A stretch of DNA of 64,000 bases from PKWO01 sp036384915 (lineage in GTDB: Bacteria; Pseudomonadota; Gammaproteobacteria; Burkholderiales; Burkholderiaceae_D). The stretch lies in the NCBI GenBank assembly GCA_036384915.1, contig DASVLJ010000027.1:223285-287284 (forward strand), written 5' to 3'. Below, in pieces: positions 52,837 to 60,055 of the stretch (the stretch's first letter is position 1; every line of letters begins with the position of its first letter). A program made the translations under genes and the position numbers. The notes under the pieces are model-generated. The model was not told where the DNA came from and did no database searches. It saw nothing but the letters and a program-made list of their open reading frames with translations.

Positions 52837-53398
52837 TCTGGATCACCATGCCATGTCCGGATTTCTCGCGATCGTTGAAGTCCAGGGCTGGCGATTCGCC
52901 CCGGGAGGCAGTCAATTGCGAGAGCAAGGCTTCAATATGCACCTTGATTGATGCGCTCGATGCCTGGAAATCCACCGTGGCCGGCGGCACGTCATTCCAG
53001 GTTTCGAGCGACGCATTGATGCTTCCGACGGCGGAAAGCGAAGGCACACCGATCGCCACGGCGCGCCGGGCTGAGGTGATATCTTGTTCCGTCACCTTGA
53101 CCGGGTGGAAGGACGAGACGTCGAAACCTTGCCTGCGCAAGCCTTCTACGATTGCCGGCGGAACGGTCGCCGAGTCGGGTGCAACACCCCGCGAGATGGC
53201 GACGAACGGCAAATGCCTTTCCTTCGCCACCCGATTGAAATACGAGACGGCCATCAAGCTTTTGACGTTGCCGTGTTCGCAGATGAACAGAATCTCGCCC
53301 GGCGGCTCGGCGCTTTCGGGTGCGGCTGCGGCTTCCAAGATCCGGAAGGAGAAGGCCAAGGGGGCAACAACTGCCTTTATCCAGTGACGCACGCGCAT
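52817..53398 (-). CDS. Exported low-molecular-weight PTPase-like protein
   Basis: A 193-residue protein with a signal peptide (cleavage near AAA-APES, residue 26). ILFICEHGNVKSLMAVSYFNR resembles the P-loop of the LMW-phosphatase/arsenate-reductase fold with Cys40, but the usual catalytic Arg of CX5R is Lys here. The C-terminal end (about 175-193) may be foreign, created by fusion to the propeller remnant. It follows the SOD gene after 15 bases and is probably in the chromate operon. Enzymatic activity doubtful. Confidence 0.7.
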   Translation of the reverse strand: MRVRHWIKAVVAPLAFSFRILEAAAAPESAEPPGEILFICEHGNVKSLMAVSYFNRVAKERHLPFVAISRGVAPDSATVPPAIVEGLRRQGFDVSSFHPVKVTEQDITSARRAVAIGVPSLSAVGSINASLETWNDVPPATVDFQASSASIKVHIEALLSQLTASRGESPALDFNDREKSGHGMVIQKDLRLR

Positions 53399-53413
53399 TT
53401 CCCCCTGTCAGGA

Positions 53414-54148
53414 CTATCTGGTTGCAGACTCAAGCCGCGCCGCCACTGCTTCCCACTGGATGTTCCTGAAGAACGCATCGATGTATTTGCCTGCCGCCGC
53501 GCCGAAATCCATTTGGTAGGCGTGTTCATACATGTCCATCACCAGGATGGGCAGCGTAGCTGCTGGGCCGTGGCCATGGTCGGCCATCCAGTAGTTCTCC
53601 AACTGGCGCGTATGCGTGTTGAAGCCCAGGACGACCCAGCCCGATCCGCCGCCGAGGCCCGAGCCGATGCGGCGGAACTCGGTTTCCCAGGTATCGAAGC
53701 TGCCGAAGGCGTCGCCGATGACCTTTCGTTCAGTCGCGCCCGCCTGGCCGCTGCCGCCCAGGTTGCCGAAGTAGTATTCGTGGAACACGACGGAGCCCGT
53801 GCGCAGCAGGTGTTCGCGTTTCAGGTCGTTGTAGACGAAAGCCGGCGTATCCTTGCTGGCCAAGGCTTCGCTCAAGTGTTTCTTTAGCGTTGCCAGGGCC
53901 TTGACCGAGCCGCCGTAGTTGTTTTCCCAATGGGAATGGATGAGCTTTTCGGATATGCCGTTGAGCTTGGCCGGGTCGAAGGGCAAGGGCTTCAGCGTGC
54001 TTTGACTTTCGAATGCGGGAACGATGGTCATGGCCGGTTTCTCTGTTACGGTTTGCGCCTCGGCGGTCTTGGCGGCGACGGCCACAAGCGCGGTGGCGGC
54101 GGCGGCATGCAACAGCTTGCGACGGTCTGTGTCGACATCTTCACTCAT
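53414..54148 (-). CDS. Exported Fe/Mn superoxide dismutase (ChrC-type)
   Basis: A 244-residue SOD from ATG 54148 (AGGAG upstream). The N-terminus MSEDVDTDRRKLLHAAAATALVAVAA looks like a twin-arginine signal ending near AEA. Metal ligands fit IHSHWENNYGG, FHEYYFGNLGG and DMYEHAYQMDF. Chromate resistance clusters chrBAC carry such an SOD to remove superoxide made during Cr(VI) reduction. Fourteen bases after chrA. The long frame continuing upstream overlaps chrA and is not real. Confidence 0.88.
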   Translation of the reverse strand: MSEDVDTDRRKLLHAAAATALVAVAAKTAEAQTVTEKPAMTIVPAFESQSTLKPLPFDPAKLNGISEKLIHSHWENNYGGSVKALATLKKHLSEALASKDTPAFVYNDLKREHLLRTGSVVFHEYYFGNLGGSGQAGATERKVIGDAFGSFDTWETEFRRIGSGLGGGSGWVVLGFNTHTRQLENYWMADHGHGPAATLPILVMDMYEHAYQMDFGAAAGKYIDAFFRNIQWEAVAARLESATR

Positions 54149-54162
54149 AGGGGAATCTCCTG

Positions 54163-55344
54163 TCAGGGATGGGCGTGAGCCAATGGGTAGAGCATCAGGC
54201 CGAGCAAGGCCGCCGCGGCGACGATGACGGGCTCGGGGATCTTCTTGAATCTCCACAGCAGTGTGGTAGTGACGATGGCGAGCAAGGCCGTCGGCAGGTC
54301 CGTGATCGAACGCGTTGCCAGCACGACGACCGAACCGGCGATGGCGCCGACCGCGGCGGCCGTGATGCCGTCGACGAAGGCCAGGATGGCCGAGCGCTTG
54401 CCGTATTTCTTGAACTGCGGTGCGGCAATAACGGTAATCAGGTAGCACGGCAGGAAGACTGCACCGGCGGCGGCTACGGCGCCCGGTAAGCCTGCTATCA
54501 GATAGCCGATGAAGCCGGTTGTGATTACCACGGGCCCGGGCGTGATCATCGCTACTGCGACGGCATCGACGAACTGCTTGTCGTTCAACCAGTGGGTGTC
54601 GGTGACGATGCCGCCATAGAGGAAGGGCACAACGGCAAGGCCAGAGCCGAACACGAAGGCGCCCGCCTTGGCGAAGAACAAGGTGACTTGCCACAGCAGG
54701 TTGCCGTCGGCGCCGGTCATGGCAAGGAAGGGCAATTGCAGCGGGGCCAGGCTCATTGCCGTAGAGCCCAGCTTGGGCTTGATGCGCACCAGCCAGACCA
54801 GCACGCCGGCGGCGATGAACAGCCAGGCGATCTCGGATTGGGTGATGATGGTTACGGCTGCGAGCGCGGCAAAGATAGCCCAGAGCAATTTGTCTTTGCC
54901 GATGTTCTTGGTCGCGAGCTTGTGCGCGCTGATGGCCATGATGCCGATCACGGAAGCGCCGACGCCATAGAACGCGGCTTGCATCCAGGCCAGGCCGCCG
55001 TATGTGACGTAGGCCCAGCCGAGGCCGACCACCATCAGGAAGGATGGCAGCACGAAGGCGATGCCGGCGACCGTGGCGCCGAGAATGCGGTAGTGCACGT
55101 AGCCGAGATAAATTCCCAACTGTGCCGCCAGCGGCCCGGGCGCAATCTGCGACAGCGCCAAGCCCTCCTTGTAGTCTCCCTCGGAAATCCAGCCGCGCCG
55201 CTCGACCAGGTCGCGATGCATAAAGCCGACCAGCGCAACGGGGCCGCCGAAGCCGAAGGTGCCCAAGCGCAGGAAATACCACATCAACCGCCATAGGCTA
55301 TAAGGCGGGCTCGGCGGCTTCGGGGAATCGACCGGTGAATTCAC
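54163..55344 (-). CDS. chrA: Chromate transporter
   Basis: A 393-residue CHR-family efflux protein with two homologous halves: FLRLGTFGFGGPVALVGFMHRDLVERRGWIS and FFAKAGAFVFGSGLAVVPFLYGGIV, each with the conserved FGG/FGSG and P residues (SQIAPGPLAAQLGIYLGY; AMITPGPVVITTGFIGYL). Exports chromate from the cytoplasm. Eleven bases after chrB. Confidence 0.95.
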   Translation of the reverse strand: MNSPVDSPKPPSPPYSLWRLMWYFLRLGTFGFGGPVALVGFMHRDLVERRGWISEGDYKEGLALSQIAPGPLAAQLGIYLGYVHYRILGATVAGIAFVLPSFLMVVGLGWAYVTYGGLAWMQAAFYGVGASVIGIMAISAHKLATKNIGKDKLLWAIFAALAAVTIITQSEIAWLFIAAGVLVWLVRIKPKLGSTAMSLAPLQLPFLAMTGADGNLLWQVTLFFAKAGAFVFGSGLAVVPFLYGGIVTDTHWLNDKQFVDAVAVAMITPGPVVITTGFIGYLIAGLPGAVAAAGAVFLPCYLITVIAAPQFKKYGKRSAILAFVDGITAAAVGAIAGSVVVLATRSITDLPTALLAIVTTTLLWRFKKIPEPVIVAAAALLGLMLYPLAHAHP

Positions 55345-55355
55345 GAAAAGCCCTC

Positions 55356-56297
55356 CTATGGACCGGATGTGCCGTCGCCCTGGAACGACAGCAGCAAGCC
55401 ATCGAATACGGCTGACGCGGCTTGCAACAGCCGGTCGTCGTCGGCGATGGATTTGCGCAGCCCGGCCAATACGCTTTCGACGCCGGGTGCTTCCTGCGGC
55501 TGTACGCCGCCGACATCGAGGTAATGCACGAGGTGGCCCAAGCGCGCCAATTCAGGCTGCTCAAGCGCGAAACTTGCCAGCAGCACTTCGAAGCTGACGC
55601 GATTGCCGGTATGGGTGAAGGTTGCGCCGTCGAAATCGAAGCCGAGTGCCTCGGGCGGACAGTCTGCTGGCGCAGCGAGCCAGAGGATGGCGGCGCCCGG
55701 GTCGATGAAGCGGCGGATCAGCCAGGCGCAGGCCAGCCGGTCGACCCAGGGCCGCCGCCGCGTAGCCCAGGTGCGGCCCTGGTAGTCGGCAAAAGCGAGG
55801 TGCGCGATCGCATGTTCCGAAGCATGCGGCTCGTCCGGCGCCAGCACGCGCGCGCAAGCTTGTTCGAGCTCGCGCAAGGCGAGATCGGCCTGAGCCTGTG
55901 CCTGGCCGGGAAAGTAGTCGATCTCGGCAATGCCGGCAAACGATTTGCGCAGCTTGCGCGCCCGCTTCAGGATTTCCTGCAGGGTATTCCCGTTCAATCG
56001 GCCCCGCGCTTCCGCGGTTTCACTCAACAGCACGGCATAGTCGCCGCCGCGGTCGAACAGGGCCGGAACATCCACGTCTTCAGGTGGCTCCGCACGCATC
56101 ACGTGGGCGCTGCCGCCGCTCTTGTTCACATCGGCGGCGATGTCGTCAAGCACGGCACGGCAGTCGGGCCGTTCCGGCATCAGGTAGACGCCATCGCGCA
56201 GAACCGCGGCCCCCGAGGCTTTGAGCCCGCGCCAGGCCCGCATGCGGGCTGCGGCGTTCTCGGTAGGAAGGGACAGGATAAGTAGCAATATATTCAT
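55356..56297 (-). CDS. chrB: Chromate resistance protein / regulator ChrB
   Basis: A 313-residue protein with N-terminal PaaX-like region (LILSLPTENAAARMRAWRGLKASGAAVLRDGVYLMP) and the ChrB C-terminal domain (about 150-305) containing TWATRRRPWVDRLACAWLIRRFIDPGA. In other bacteria ChrB senses chromate and controls chrBAC. It is the first gene; direct repeats that could be its operator lie just upstream. Confidence 0.92.
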   Translation of the reverse strand: MNILLLILSLPTENAAARMRAWRGLKASGAAVLRDGVYLMPERPDCRAVLDDIAADVNKSGGSAHVMRAEPPEDVDVPALFDRGGDYAVLLSETAEARGRLNGNTLQEILKRARKLRKSFAGIAEIDYFPGQAQAQADLALRELEQACARVLAPDEPHASEHAIAHLAFADYQGRTWATRRRPWVDRLACAWLIRRFIDPGAAILWLAAPADCPPEALGFDFDGATFTHTGNRVSFEVLLASFALEQPELARLGHLVHYLDVGGVQPQEAPGVESVLAGLRKSIADDDRLLQAASAVFDGLLLSFQGDGTSGP

Positions 56298-56310
56298 AAT
56301 GGTTAACTTT

Positions 56311-56337
56311 ACTACTATTTTGTTATAATCACTACTA
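56311..56337. promoter_or_regulatory. Direct-repeat operator candidate upstream of chrB
   Basis: ACTACTA occurs at 56311-56317 and 56331-56337, 20 bp apart, flanking an AT-rich segment with TATAAC on the minus strand, 14 to 40 bases before the chrB ATG. The spacing fits two helical turns, suitable for a regulator such as ChrB. Confidence 0.5.
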
Positions 56338-56415
56338 ATTTAAATGACTCTGTATCCAGCTGGCTAATAGGTTGTCCGGTGGATGTCCGGGAAGCTTTCC
56401 AGTACAATCGCGCCT

Positions 56416-56573
56416 GTCATTGGGGAGTAGCCGCTCTTCGCTTGAAGAGGCATGCGTCAACATGCTTGGTTCACACCTGGACCATGGCGTATGCGGTTCT
56501 TTCGCTTGGCAAGACCATTGACCCTATTCTTTCCGTCGGCCGGAGGGGGATAGGGTCATGGAACTTTCCGGCC
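56416..56573 (+). ncRNA. yybP-ykoY (Mn2+) riboswitch with expression platform
   Basis: The conserved blocks appear in order: GGGGAGTAG (56422-56430), a P2-like hairpin CTCTTC-GCTT-GAAGAG (56434-56449), GTCAACAT (56456-56463), and GGCAAGACC (56508-56516), closed by a P1 of GTCA..TGG with CCA..TGAC. Downstream, GACCCTAT (56520-56527) can pair with ATAGGGTC (56550-56557), or GGCCGGA (56538-56544) with TCCGGCC (56567-56573). These two helices interlock and should be alternatives. It lies 80 bases before the exchanger gene. Confidence 0.85.
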
Positions 56574-56652
56574 AGGGAACGCACATGGAATCTGCATACA
56601 GGTTCGAGCGCATCGTCCGCTCACCAATTCTTCTTTCGCACCTGGAGGCGGC

Positions 56653-57654
56653 ATGGCAATGACTGTCTTCCTGCTCCTGGCTTCGGCGCTCGCCATTTAT
56701 TTTTCCTGCGAATATTTCGTCAACGGCGTGGAGTGGGTCGGCCACCGCTTCGGCGTCTCCCGAACCGCCACCGGAACGATACTCGCCGCCTTCGGTACCG
56801 CGCTGCCTGAAAGCCTCGTCACTTTCATCGCCGTCGTTTTCGGGCATGATGCCGCGCAAAAGGAAATCGGCATCGGCGCAGCCATTGGCGGGCCACTGGT
56901 GCTGGCGAGCGTGGCTTATGCGGTGGTGGGCGGCGTTTTTCTGTCGGCTCGCCGCACCGCCGCCGGGCCGTTGCTGTCGCCGGCCGGTGGACGGCGCCTG
57001 TTTAAGGATCAGGCCTGGTTCATGGCAATTTTCGTGGTGAAGGTCGTGCTGGGCTTGGTCGCATTCTCGATCAAGCCTTGGCTCGGCGTGGCCTTTCTGG
57101 CTGCCTATGCTCTTTATGTTCGCCAGGAATTGACTGCGGAACATGACGCCGAAGAGCAGGTTGAGAACGAACCGCTCCGCATCCGCCCCAACGAGGCCAA
57201 TCCGGCGCGGCGCTGGGCGTTGTTGCAGACCGGTGTGGCACTGGCGGCAATTTTTTTCAGCTCGCGTGTGTTCGTCGGACAGCTTGAGGCGCTCGGGCCA
57301 TGGCTGGGGCTGTCGTCGCAGATGGTGGCGCTCCTGCTGAGCCCGGTTGCCACCGAGTTGCCGGAAACGCTCAATGCCGTGATCTGGGTGAGACAGGGCA
57401 AACAGTCGCTGGCGCTGGCCAACATCAGCGGCGCGATGATGATACAGGCGACCATCCCGAGCGCATTAGGCTTGCTTTTCACACCCTGGCGGCTTCAGCC
57501 GCCCTTGATGTGGGCAGCCGTCGTCACCATGCTGTCGATTGCAGGGATCGCTGTTCTATTGAAACGCGGTGCCTTGACGGCGAAACGCTTGGCCGCGTTC
57601 GGTGCGCTGTATGTGCTGTTTGCCGCGGGGCTGTTGTTGCCGTTCCTCGCATAA
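56653..57654 (+). CDS. CaCA-family cation exchanger, probably manganese-responsive
   Basis: A 333-residue membrane protein with about ten helices. The two alpha-repeats are GTILAAFGTALPESLVTFIAVV and LLSPVATELPETLNAVIWV with ANISGAMMIQ, as in sodium/calcium exchangers. GGAGGCGGC precedes ATG 56653. Control by a yybP-ykoY riboswitch indicates Mn2+ export as the likely physiological role; the Ca2+ label comes from family only. Confidence 0.88.
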   Translation: MAMTVFLLLASALAIYFSCEYFVNGVEWVGHRFGVSRTATGTILAAFGTALPESLVTFIAVVFGHDAAQKEIGIGAAIGGPLVLASVAYAVVGGVFLSARRTAAGPLLSPAGGRRLFKDQAWFMAIFVVKVVLGLVAFSIKPWLGVAFLAAYALYVRQELTAEHDAEEQVENEPLRIRPNEANPARRWALLQTGVALAAIFFSSRVFVGQLEALGPWLGLSSQMVALLLSPVATELPETLNAVIWVRQGKQSLALANISGAMMIQATIPSALGLLFTPWRLQPPLMWAAVVTMLSIAGIAVLLKRGALTAKRLAAFGALYVLFAAGLLLPFLA

Positions 57655-57707
57655 TGCTTCATCCGCTCGATCGACCTGTAACCGAGAGCGGGGCCTGAAC
57701 GCGGGGC

Positions 57708-58640
57708 TCATTCATACGCCCCCAGGCGCTTCTGCTCATTGGCGCTGAAGCGCGCATCGCGCAATTGCTGCAGCGCTGCCTGCCTGCCCGCATCCGATAG
57801 CGTGGCGTCGCTCAAGACCTTGTTGCGCTGTTCGAGATAGTCGCTGATACGATTTTTCCATTGCGCGTTTTCCTGGTCCACCGCGGCCATGCGCGCTGCC
57901 GCCTCGGGCGAGAAGGTGGCGGCGCGCATGCGGTAGATATCGTCTTCGCCGGCGCCGGCCGCGCGCATTTGTCTGGCCTTGTCTTCTTCCTGCGCGACCT
58001 TGAGCGGCGCTTCGCGTTCAGCGCGCAACGCGGGCGGCATGGTCGCGTCGACCTTGGCCAGTCTGGCGCGCTTCTCCTCCGCGCTCAAATGCGGGTCTTG
58101 CATGATTTCCCAGCGTGCCACCGCATCGTCATCGTAGGCATCGTCCGCACCCCACATGCCGCTGATTTCCTTGGGCGAGAAGTAGCGCTCCCGCACCTGG
58201 CGCGTTGCGATCAGGCGCGCACGCAAGGGATTGCCGCCGCTTTGCTGCGGCGGATTCTTTTCCAGATCGAGGAGGGCGGTCTTGTAGGCGATGTAGCGGC
58301 CCAGCAATTGTTTTGCGCCCGGCAGCGCGCTCGGCGGCAATTGGTGCGTCAATTGCAGTTCGATTTCGGCACGGATCTGCGCCAGGCTTTTTTCGCCGAT
58401 GGCGCCGAGGTAGTAGTCGAACAGGTGGCGCAGTTCCGCGTCGGCCACGACGCCGTCGCCGCCGGCGCTGAGTTTGCCGTCCGGTTGTGTTCCCTGCATC
58501 GACTTGACGAAGGCGAAGGGATTGTCGTCGCGCGCGGCCTGCTGCTGCGCAGGCGGCATATCCGCGGGTTTGATGATCAGGTAGAGGCAAAAAGCGGCGG
58601 CGATGAGCGCCGCCGAAGCCAGGAGTCGGCGTGTCTTCAT
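57708..58640 (-). CDS. lifO: Lipase-specific foldase (lipase chaperone)
   Basis: A 310-residue membrane-anchored periplasmic chaperone: short cytoplasmic start MKTRR, one transmembrane helix (6-22), then a helical domain. RYFSPKEISGMWGADDAYDDDAVARWEIM and FSPEAAARMAAVDQENAQWKNRISDY are typical of Lif. It folds the lipase encoded just upstream. The ATG has no Shine-Dalgarno; a strong hairpin lies in the 42-base gap. Confidence 0.9.
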   Translation of the reverse strand: MKTRRLLASAALIAAAFCLYLIIKPADMPPAQQQAARDDNPFAFVKSMQGTQPDGKLSAGGDGVVADAELRHLFDYYLGAIGEKSLAQIRAEIELQLTHQLPPSALPGAKQLLGRYIAYKTALLDLEKNPPQQSGGNPLRARLIATRQVRERYFSPKEISGMWGADDAYDDDAVARWEIMQDPHLSAEEKRARLAKVDATMPPALRAEREAPLKVAQEEDKARQMRAAGAGEDDIYRMRAATFSPEAAARMAAVDQENAQWKNRISDYLEQRNKVLSDATLSDAGRQAALQQLRDARFSANEQKRLGAYE

Positions 58641-58649
58641 GGTGGGCGC

Positions 58650-58671
58650 GGGACGGGGTGGGCCCCGTCCC
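58650..58671 (-). other. Perfect 9-bp intercistronic hairpin between lipase and foldase
   Basis: GGGACGGGG (58650-58658) and CCCCGTCCC (58663-58671) form a stem with a four-base loop, directly before the foldase start. No T-run follows in the minus direction. It may set the lipase-to-foldase ratio. Confidence 0.6.
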
Positions 58672-58682
58672 CATGTGGCGCG

Positions 58683-59609
58683 TTACAGGCCCAGGCCCTG
58701 CAAGCGGTTGGCCTGCTGGCGGAACACAGTCACCGGGCTGGTTTCGAAGATGTTGGCCAGGCCCAGGGTCTGGTTCACTTCGTCCAGGTGGTTCATGCCG
58801 TAGTTGTCGCGGATCACCGTGCCCAAATGGCTCGAGCAAGTGCCTACCAGGCCGTCACTGGCCGCACCGGCGAACGCGAAGGAGGTCAACACCAGAAAGG
58901 GGTCGGAAACGTCGAGGAAGTTGGTGGCCGGTTGGGCGCCGCTCCACGAAAAGTAGTGCACGCCGTTGACCTGGGCCGCGCCCGAACCGCAAGCCGTGGT
59001 CGGCACGCCTTCCGGGTGGGCGGCATTGAACGTGGCCGTGCCGGCGGTCGAGAGCGATTGCGCGGCGGCGATCGAATTCTGCGGCAGGTTGGGCGCACCC
59101 GAGAGGAAGCTGATCAAGTCGGCCAGGCCGTTGGTGACCGACGTCAATGCCGCGCGCGAGATCGAGTTGGGCGGGGCCACGCCGAGCAGGATATCGGCTA
59201 CGGGCGAGCCCTTGTTGACGCCGCCTACCGTGGTGACGGAGGCGACGAGGTCGGGCCGTACCGACGCGACATAGCGCGCCGTCGGTCCGCCATGGCTATG
59301 GCCGATCAGGTTGACCTTGCTTGCGCCGGTGGCGGCCAGGATTTGCTGGACTTCGGCCAGCAATTGCTCGCCGCGCACTTCGGTGCTGTTGGCCGCCGAC
59401 ACCTGCGAGACGAACACTTGTGCGCCGCCCGAGCGCAGCGCTTCGGGAATGCCGTAAAAGTATTCGACCGGGCCGATGTTATCGAAGCCGAACAAGCCAT
59501 GCACCAGCACGATGGGGTATTTGGTTTGGGTGTAGCCGGTAGCCCAGGCAGCGGGCGCGAACAGCAGTGCCGACAGCAGGGCTGCCAGGATGAGTCTCCA
59601 AGTTTTCAT
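58683..59609 (-). CDS. Secreted triacylglycerol lipase (family I.1/I.2)
   Basis: A 308-residue secreted lipase with signal peptide (cleavage after AWA, residue 23). YPIVLVHGLFGFDNIGPVEYFYGI is the oxyanion region, GHSHGGP carries the nucleophile Ser, DGLVGTCSSHLG the Asp area and NHLDEVNQ the His. Cys in ACGSG and GTCSS may form the family disulfide. Needs the foldase encoded next. Substrates are long-chain triglycerides in the known homologues. Confidence 0.94.
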   Translation of the reverse strand: MKTWRLILAALLSALLFAPAAWATGYTQTKYPIVLVHGLFGFDNIGPVEYFYGIPEALRSGGAQVFVSQVSAANSTEVRGEQLLAEVQQILAATGASKVNLIGHSHGGPTARYVASVRPDLVASVTTVGGVNKGSPVADILLGVAPPNSISRAALTSVTNGLADLISFLSGAPNLPQNSIAAAQSLSTAGTATFNAAHPEGVPTTACGSGAAQVNGVHYFSWSGAQPATNFLDVSDPFLVLTSFAFAGAASDGLVGTCSSHLGTVIRDNYGMNHLDEVNQTLGLANIFETSPVTVFRQQANRLQGLGL

Positions 59610-60055
59610 TGCATGTCTCCAAGATTTTTGTAGTGGGTATGTTTTTCAGCGCGCCTCTGGCGGGCACGTCTTTACCAACAGCTCTTAGGGCAATCTGGAT
59701 ACTGTCCGGGCCATGTTTGGGCTCAGAAATAAATACCGAGCGGATGCTCGGTATTTCGAATCCTAGGACGATGTTTGCAAAAATGCTAGGTGCAACGCAG
59801 CATATTTGCAAAATAATGTTAGGAATGCGGCTGAGATGAAACAACCTCGGGTTGAGGCATTACTCTTGAGTAAGAAACGGGCATATCATTATTGACATGC
59901 AGTAAATGCAAGGAGCGAGCCCGCATTTGCTTTGCCGCAGCGCTTTTCGTCGACAATTCGGGAAGCGACGAGATATTCTCGTTTCAAGGCCGCAAAGCCA
60001 TGTGGGGCCTGTATTATTTGATCAATTGACAGGATTTTCCGAGGAGAGCAGGTTG
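59610..60055. other. Intergenic region between lipase and the coiled-coil gene
   Basis: A 446-base region. It has a perfect 11-bp hairpin AAATACCGAGC-GGAT-GCTCGGTATTT (59731-59756), and a pair of direct repeats, TTTGCAAAAATGCTAGG (59774-59790) and TTTGCAAAATAATGTTAGG (59805-59823). The frame of the next gene is open from ATG 59906, so the right part could be coding. Confidence 0.55.

Noticed and set aside
54149..55294. Upstream extension of the SOD frame
   Set aside because: It overlaps chrA in another frame and is Arg-rich nonsense; the SOD has its own ATG and ribosome-binding site at 54148.
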